From the NCBI RefSeq assembly GCF_000208865.1, contig NC_018393.1:2622714-2686713 (forward strand): DNA of 64,000 nucleotides, read 5' to 3'. Under the pieces are notes generated by a model, which was not told where the DNA came from, made no database searches, and was given only the letters and a program-made list of their open reading frames with translations. This DNA comes from Neospora caninum Liverpool (Eukaryota; Apicomplexa; Conoidasida; Eucoccidiorida; Sarcocystidae). The first letter of the stretch is position 1; every line of letters begins with the position of its first letter. Positions 49,980 through 64,000 of this stretch are shown here, one piece after another. The position numbers and the translations under genes are program-made.

Positions 49980-52900
49980 GTGTATATATATAAAGGAAAA
50001 GAACAAGGCACATATGCATACCTGTTGTCATCTGTTTAGGGCAAGAAATGGGTAGATAAGTCTGCAAGTGCTCGAGCGGCAAAAGGTAAATATAGATTGG
50101 CAGGAGGAGGCGGTGTTTAGGTATCTGTGTTGGAAAACATGCTAGATGCAGGTGTGAGCTGACGAAGAGGCAGGTCCGTATGCTGACGCAAAGGTGGTTC
50201 TGGAGGAGCTGGTGGGCCATCGCATCGATTGGAGATGTTTCTAGGCTTTCTCCTCTTTTTGTGTGTGTCTTTGGTATGCTCTTGTTTTTTTTGTGTCCTG
50301 TGTTCCGTGTCTAGGTCTTGTACAAACCGCCGTTCTGGCGGGTTAATTTGGAGCGCAGCGAACGGCCCGAGACCGTTCGAGAGCGCATCGCTCTGTGGGC
50401 GCCTTCGGTCGCGGCGTCCCTCCCTGCGTCGCCCCTGCATTTCTCCCCTTCTTTGAGGAAACGAGCGCTGGAGATCTTGGCCGGAGGCGGCACGTCCGAG
50501 CCGCTGCATGCGTACATGCAGATCGCTTTAGGAAAAAGACAAGACGGCACGGCGGAGAGGCCAGCGGCCGAGAGACAGGCAGACGCCCTAGGCTCGCGAG
50601 CCGACACCGCAGCGACGCAGCAGAGCGACAGAGAAGCACGAGACAGAGAAGAAGAGAGACTCGCGCTGCTCTTTGATGCAACCCACCAGTTCGGCATAGG
50701 CCACCGCCTCGACACGCCGACCAGCGGTATAAACATCACCTTTTCCTTTCTGCTGGGGCGGCCCGCCGATTTTCGCGTTTTTTGTCGTGCTGCGGCTCTC
50801 CATTCCTGAGGCCTGTCCCGTGCCCAGCCGATCTCGCCTTCACGCGTTTCCGCTTCTTCGCCTAACCGCTGCAGTTGTGCTCTGCACGCCTTCTGTGGGG
50901 TGGGGGTTTGTATTTGCCCCCGGCGTTCTAAGCGCCTTCTGTTTCAGCCTCCAGAGCCGGAAAAGACTGTGGGAGACCTGCCTTCCTGTCGCGCTCTCGG
51001 CTTCACGCTTCGCTGCTCTTCTTCTCTTCCAGCTGCGTCTCGTACTCCGTTTGCAGCTCCTGTCTTTCTCTTCTTCCTTTTGCCTTTCTCTGCTTCCTTT
51101 TGCCTTTCTCTTTCTCGTCTCTTCCTTCCGTCTCTCTCCTATTTCTCCGATTTTCATCGCTTGCCTCGTTCTTCTCTCACTGCCTTATCCCTTCTGTCTC
51201 TTCTCTCCTCTCTCAGGCCCTCTTCTGGTAGCCAAGTCGTACGCTGGTCTGGCCTTTCTGCGTGCGCAGCTCGCGTCCTGGAGACCAAAGAAAGTCTACC
51301 TCGCACTCGTGTTCGGGGCCGTGCCGCTGAGGCGAGAAACAGTTCGGCTCGTCCATCCTCTTCGACCGACCTTTGAGGCCAGGCAAGCGGGAAAAAAAGA
51401 GATGGAAGTGGCCAGCACAATCGATGCGAAGGTACGCTATAACCCATCAACGTCACACCGTATACATTTCTACACATTCAGTATACAAGTACGTGCACGT
51501 ATCTATTTATCTATGTTTATGTTTCTACATATTCTTCGATATGGGTGTACATCTGCGCGCGGCGGGGGGGGAGGGGGGGATGTGGGGCGACTACGGGGAT
51601 GCCATAGACGGTGTCAGTGCAACACACGGAACGCGGGGCAAAACTAACAGTTTTGTTTCGCTCTCACCCTGTCGTCTGTAAGAGTCCATCATTGCATGGG
51701 CCACTTTATGCATACCCAAACGCACATACTTTCATCTGTTTATATGTGTGTATATGTATATATACTTACGAAGTTAAACACACCTACTTTGTCCTCGTGT
51801 TATAGTCGGAGGCAGACCTTTCTCCACCGTGTTGGCCGTTATGGTCTTGAGTTCCGTAAGGGACAAGAAACAAACGTGGGGGATGTTGGAAGAAACGCAT
51901 CCGGAGACGGTCGGCCGAAGCACATCTCGTGGTCTCACTTGTTCACTCGAGCCCGCGTCGCTGAGAGTTTCCTTTTCCTTCTGGAAAACCCGGTGCGTGA
52001 GGTGATGTTTTTGTCCCTCGCTTTTCTCTTCTTCACTCGCTCTCTTTGTGGTTTGGAGGTGTACAGCAACTATAAAGAACCTGGGTTTTGTCTGTGTCAC
52101 ATAACTGGAGTCATGCTCAGTATCCCTGGTACTACAATTTCTCTGTTTGTTCGATTTGAGTTTTGCTGTCTCCTGCAGATCGCCCTCCTTTTCTTGACTG
52201 CTCTCGCACAGTACTCGTATGCCGGTGAGATGAAAAGAGCAAGGGGCGTGTACCAGCACCCCACGCCTCTCTGTTTCTCTGCAGTTGCTTCTCCTTCGCT
52301 GCCTCAAACGCCAATTAGATCTCGACCATGCGACGGATCCTTTTTTCCGTCTACGTCTCTTATCCACATTTCACACTGTTATTTCTCAGAAATGCAAGTA
52401 TCTGCCTCGTCCTCCCAGCCTGTGTATGTCTCTACATCTTCATATGCGTGTGCATACTTGAGTCTCGAGGTTCTGGTGTCTGTGACTATAGCTACCTCTA
52501 TGTATATATATATATATATATATATATACGTATATATATAGATACATATATATGTATATAAATATATATATATATATATATATGAAGGTGGCGATGTGTG
52601 TGCGTATCCCTAGTGGAGGCAAAGCTGAGTTGTATGTGAGGCATGCGCGGCGAGCGTGGGTTTGCCTGCCGTTTCTCTTTTTCAGGACGTGATTTCACCC
52701 TGTGTCGCGTGGAGCCTGTGACCGGGCGAACGCACCAAATTCGCGCGCAGCTCGCCCACATCGGCCACCCCATCGTTGCAGATCCCATCTACGTGAAGGG
52801 TAGGGAATCCGCGTGGGAGACGAACGCTCCCCCTCCCGCTTCTCCGCAGCATGCAACGCGCCGCAAAAGAGAGACGCAAGGCAAACGTCAATGTGCCTCT

Positions 52901-53553
52901 ACATCGACTAACGCACAGACATGCCCGCGTACATATACATACATATACATGTATATGCACATACATATATGCATATATATATATATATATATATATATGC
53001 ATATCTGTGAACTCACAAGCGTACATAGATGTAGGGGAAGACGGGCGAACGGGTAGAGACAGACAGCTGGAGAAAGAGAACACTGGATAGACTGAGGTTG
53101 CGAGGCAGGAGATAACGCGTGATTGGAAGTGTGGATCGACGGATTTACGTCATTCTATGTATGGACGCAAATGGCCACGTTGAATGCGCGGTGTCTTGTC
53201 TGTTAGATCCGGCGGACCGCGCTCTCGGGCGAAGCCTCTCCAATCGCCTTTTCCTGCACTGCGTTTCGCTTTCCTTTTTGAATATTCTCGAGCACCAAGA
53301 GAACCCGGGGAAAGAGCGCGACACCACAAGCGCGGAGCCCAGGAGACACGAAAAAAAAACGCATCTGAATGAGCAGGAGGGGCCCGAAAAAAGCCGTCTG
53401 ACCCTGCCAACAGAGAGCATCGACTTGAAGGGGAAAACAGAGACGGAGGCGCCAGGCTTGTCGCGTTTCTCTTTCCGACATGTCACCGTCGAGACGCCGC
53501 TCCATCCAGACCTCAGGTACACGCTCAGTTTGCTCAGGAAAGTCTCTCCCTGA
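42682..53553 (+). CDS. RluA-type RNA pseudouridine synthase with a giant N-terminal extension
   Basis: Exons: 42682-43822, 44410-49811, 50315-50726, 51217-51431, 51816-51992, 52179-52224, 52686-52799, 53207-53553; all GT-AG and in frame, about 2,617 residues. The ATG at 42682 is a guess, as the frame is open further 5'. The enzyme converts uridine to pseudouridine in RNA. Its domain is split over exons 2-8: [15 protein letters not shown] (start of the fold), HRLDTPTSG with the catalytic Asp near 50710, [10 protein letters not shown], then [20 protein letters not shown] near 52728 and [12 protein letters not shown] near the end. The first about 2,150 residues are mostly Ser/Pro/Arg-rich low complexity, with islands of helical sequence (e.g. 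[19 protein letters not shown]). No S4 domain is seen. The Arg-rich, acid-poor N terminus would allow organelle import, but no clear signal peptide starts the protein. Exon 6 is only 46 bases. Confidence 0.85.
44981..45033 (+). repeat. Coding 18-bp tandem repeat (SDDGGA)
   Basis: About three copies of GCGAGCGACGACGGAGGG within the large exon of the pseudouridine-synthase gene, translating to repeated SDDGGA. The unit length is a multiple of three, so copy changes keep frame. Confidence 0.8.
46256..46361 (+). repeat. Coding 18-bp tandem repeat (SPVSLx)
   Basis: About six imperfect copies of an 18-base unit around CTCCTGTCTCCCTC, translating to repeated SPVSLS/A/L. A second pair of longer repeats ([10 protein letters not shown]) lies just upstream at about 46045-46120. 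Confidence 0.8.
47185..47325 (+). repeat. Poly-serine CTTCTTC tract in the large exon
   Basis: A continuous TCTTCC/CTTCTT run within the pseudouridine-synthase coding sequence, encoding a Ser/Pro homopolymer of about 45 residues. Such stretches are common in this lineage and presumably form a disordered linker. Confidence 0.85.
49852..49990 (+). repeat. 20-bp minisatellite in intron 2 of the pseudouridine-synthase gene
   Basis: Starts 41 bases after the donor at 49812. At least four exact copies of a 20-base unit (ATATATACATATACTTGTAT) are flanked by pure TA runs. The array is a blend of TA microsatellite and a higher-order repeat. Confidence 0.9.
52499..52584 (+). repeat. TA microsatellite in an intron
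   Basis: TA dinucleotide arrays with interspersed CG/GA steps, in the intron before the exon carrying the RTHQIR motif. Similar TA arrays sit in introns or flanks at about 14517-14541, 27477-27512, 27597-27647, 32757-32860, 34796-34888, 36590-36616, 37767-37788, 38291-38328, 43871-43900, 52974-52999 and 59677-59706. Confidence 0.85.
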
Positions 53554-54618
53554 GAGTCGAAAACAAGATGCGTCGCTCGCCGCCTCGGGTGTCAGACTCG
53601 ACAACGAGATGGAAACCTGCTCTCTGCGGAAAGAGAATTTCTGCGCGTCGGGGTGTGAAGGGGGACAACGCATGCGTGGGTGAGAGTCCCGTGCTGCACT
53701 CGGGGACGGTCTTGCTGCGTGGCGTCTCAAGTCGGCTGGTCTAGTTTCATGTGAGTATCCACGCACGTTCCGAGTAGCCCTAGAGCCTCTCTGGTGGCGG
53801 GTCTCTCGCCGTCTCTCTAACCGAGAAAGAAGGCTGCAAGGCGTGCGGGTTTGAATTTTTTCTTTCCCCGGACGTAGTCTGAAGCCAAATCGCGTTTTGG
53901 GATCTGACGCGCGGACAGCTCATCCTTTTCCTCGTGGGAAACGCTTTCGGTTGAAACGAGAACGTTCTCGGCTTGGCAGCTACGGTTGCGATTTCACAAC
54001 ACGAGAGGCAGTCTCTGGCGGGTACGCGCCGCGGAAGAAGGGAGGGAGACAAACCAGGTAGTTCAGCACACGCGAGAAAAGGCACACGAAAAACGGAATG
54101 CACAAAATCGAGGACGAAGCCAACGGCAGTGAGAGCAAAAACAAACTCGAGGGGCGTCGGCCGACGTGGAATCTGAACGGGCTAGCTCCCGTGCTTCGGT
54201 CAAAGCTGTCTCCCTTTTCTCGTCTCCCACCCCGGATGCCCAAAAACAAATACTTTCTACTTTTTCGCGCTTCCCGCAGTGCTTCGCGTCTCTCCACTCT
54301 CCCGGCCTCGCCAGGCAAATTCAAAGACCTGCCTCAGGCACGCACTTACTGAGGCCGTGAAAACCCCCAGCCGCAGCCCAGCCCGTGCCCCGCCTTCCCC
54401 CCTCCATTTCCGATTCCTCATACTCCTCCACGCGCAGATGCATGCATGTGGTATTTGGTAGGCGCCCAGAGACACATCGACACACGCACGCGGTATCTTT
54501 CCGCACGCACACTGGTAGGTCGATACACCGACCGAAAAAGTCTCCTCCCCTCCCTTTCATTTTCCCACCCCGCAGCCTTTGTCGCGCGTACCATACCCAA
54601 CGGTGCGACTCTGATTCT
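53554..54618. other. Shared 3' region of two convergent genes
   Basis: The pseudouridine-synthase gene (plus) and the FtsH gene (minus) end tail to tail, 1,065 bases apart. Both 3' untranslated regions must lie here. No further exon is supported; short frames on both strands lack motifs. Confidence 0.5.

Positions 54619-64000
<9,382 letters not shown>

Overview
The window is nuclear DNA of an apicomplexan of the tissue-cyst coccidian group: Toxoplasma gondii or a very close relative such as Hammondia or Neospora. The evidence is fourfold. There is an apicoplast-type FtsH protease gene and a secreted rhoptry-kinase-like gene. Decayed inserts resemble the Toxoplasma mitochondrial cox1 and cob genes. 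Genes are rich in short GT-AG introns, with TA, CA and CT simple repeats concentrated in the introns. Species cannot be fixed from the sequence alone.

Layout, left to right. 1-6979: mostly non-coding; it holds the 3' end of an unrecognised Ser/Gly-rich gene (minus strand, stop at 1033) and an orphan exon of a P3A plasma-membrane H+-ATPase (minus, about 3870-4430). 6980-14705 (+): a complete 13-exon VID27-family gene with a cytochrome b relic (NUMT) in intron 7. 16587-18662 (+): an intronless secreted rhoptry-type pseudokinase, followed at once by two cox1 relics in opposite orientation (18700-18945). 21479-22090 (+): intronless VPS29, a retromer subunit. 23456-23526 (-): tRNA-Gly(GCC). 26845-39035 (+): a multi-pass membrane protein with an N-terminal GCC2/GCC3-type cysteine-rich ectodomain, about 18 exons. 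42682-53553 (+): a giant (about 2,600-residue) protein ending in a complete RluA-type pseudouridine synthase domain. 54619-64000 (-): FtsH, 17 exons seen, 5' end beyond the right edge of the window.

Exon boundaries given here were derived by hand from splice signals plus reading-frame phase. In the VID27, pseudouridine-synthase and FtsH genes every junction keeps frame, so these models are strong. In the GCC2/GCC3 gene the ends of exons 6 and 11 and the choice of last exon are tentative.

The genes do not form a pathway or operon; this is ordinary eukaryotic gene order. Linking themes are endomembrane traffic (VPS29, VID27, rhoptry protein) and organelle upkeep (FtsH in the apicoplast; possibly the pseudouridine synthase). 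The most unusual content is in non-coding DNA: mitochondrial relics at two sites, a probable plastid tRNA relic in an FtsH intron, two GC-AG introns, a 580-bp pyrimidine tract, and compound satellites inside introns.
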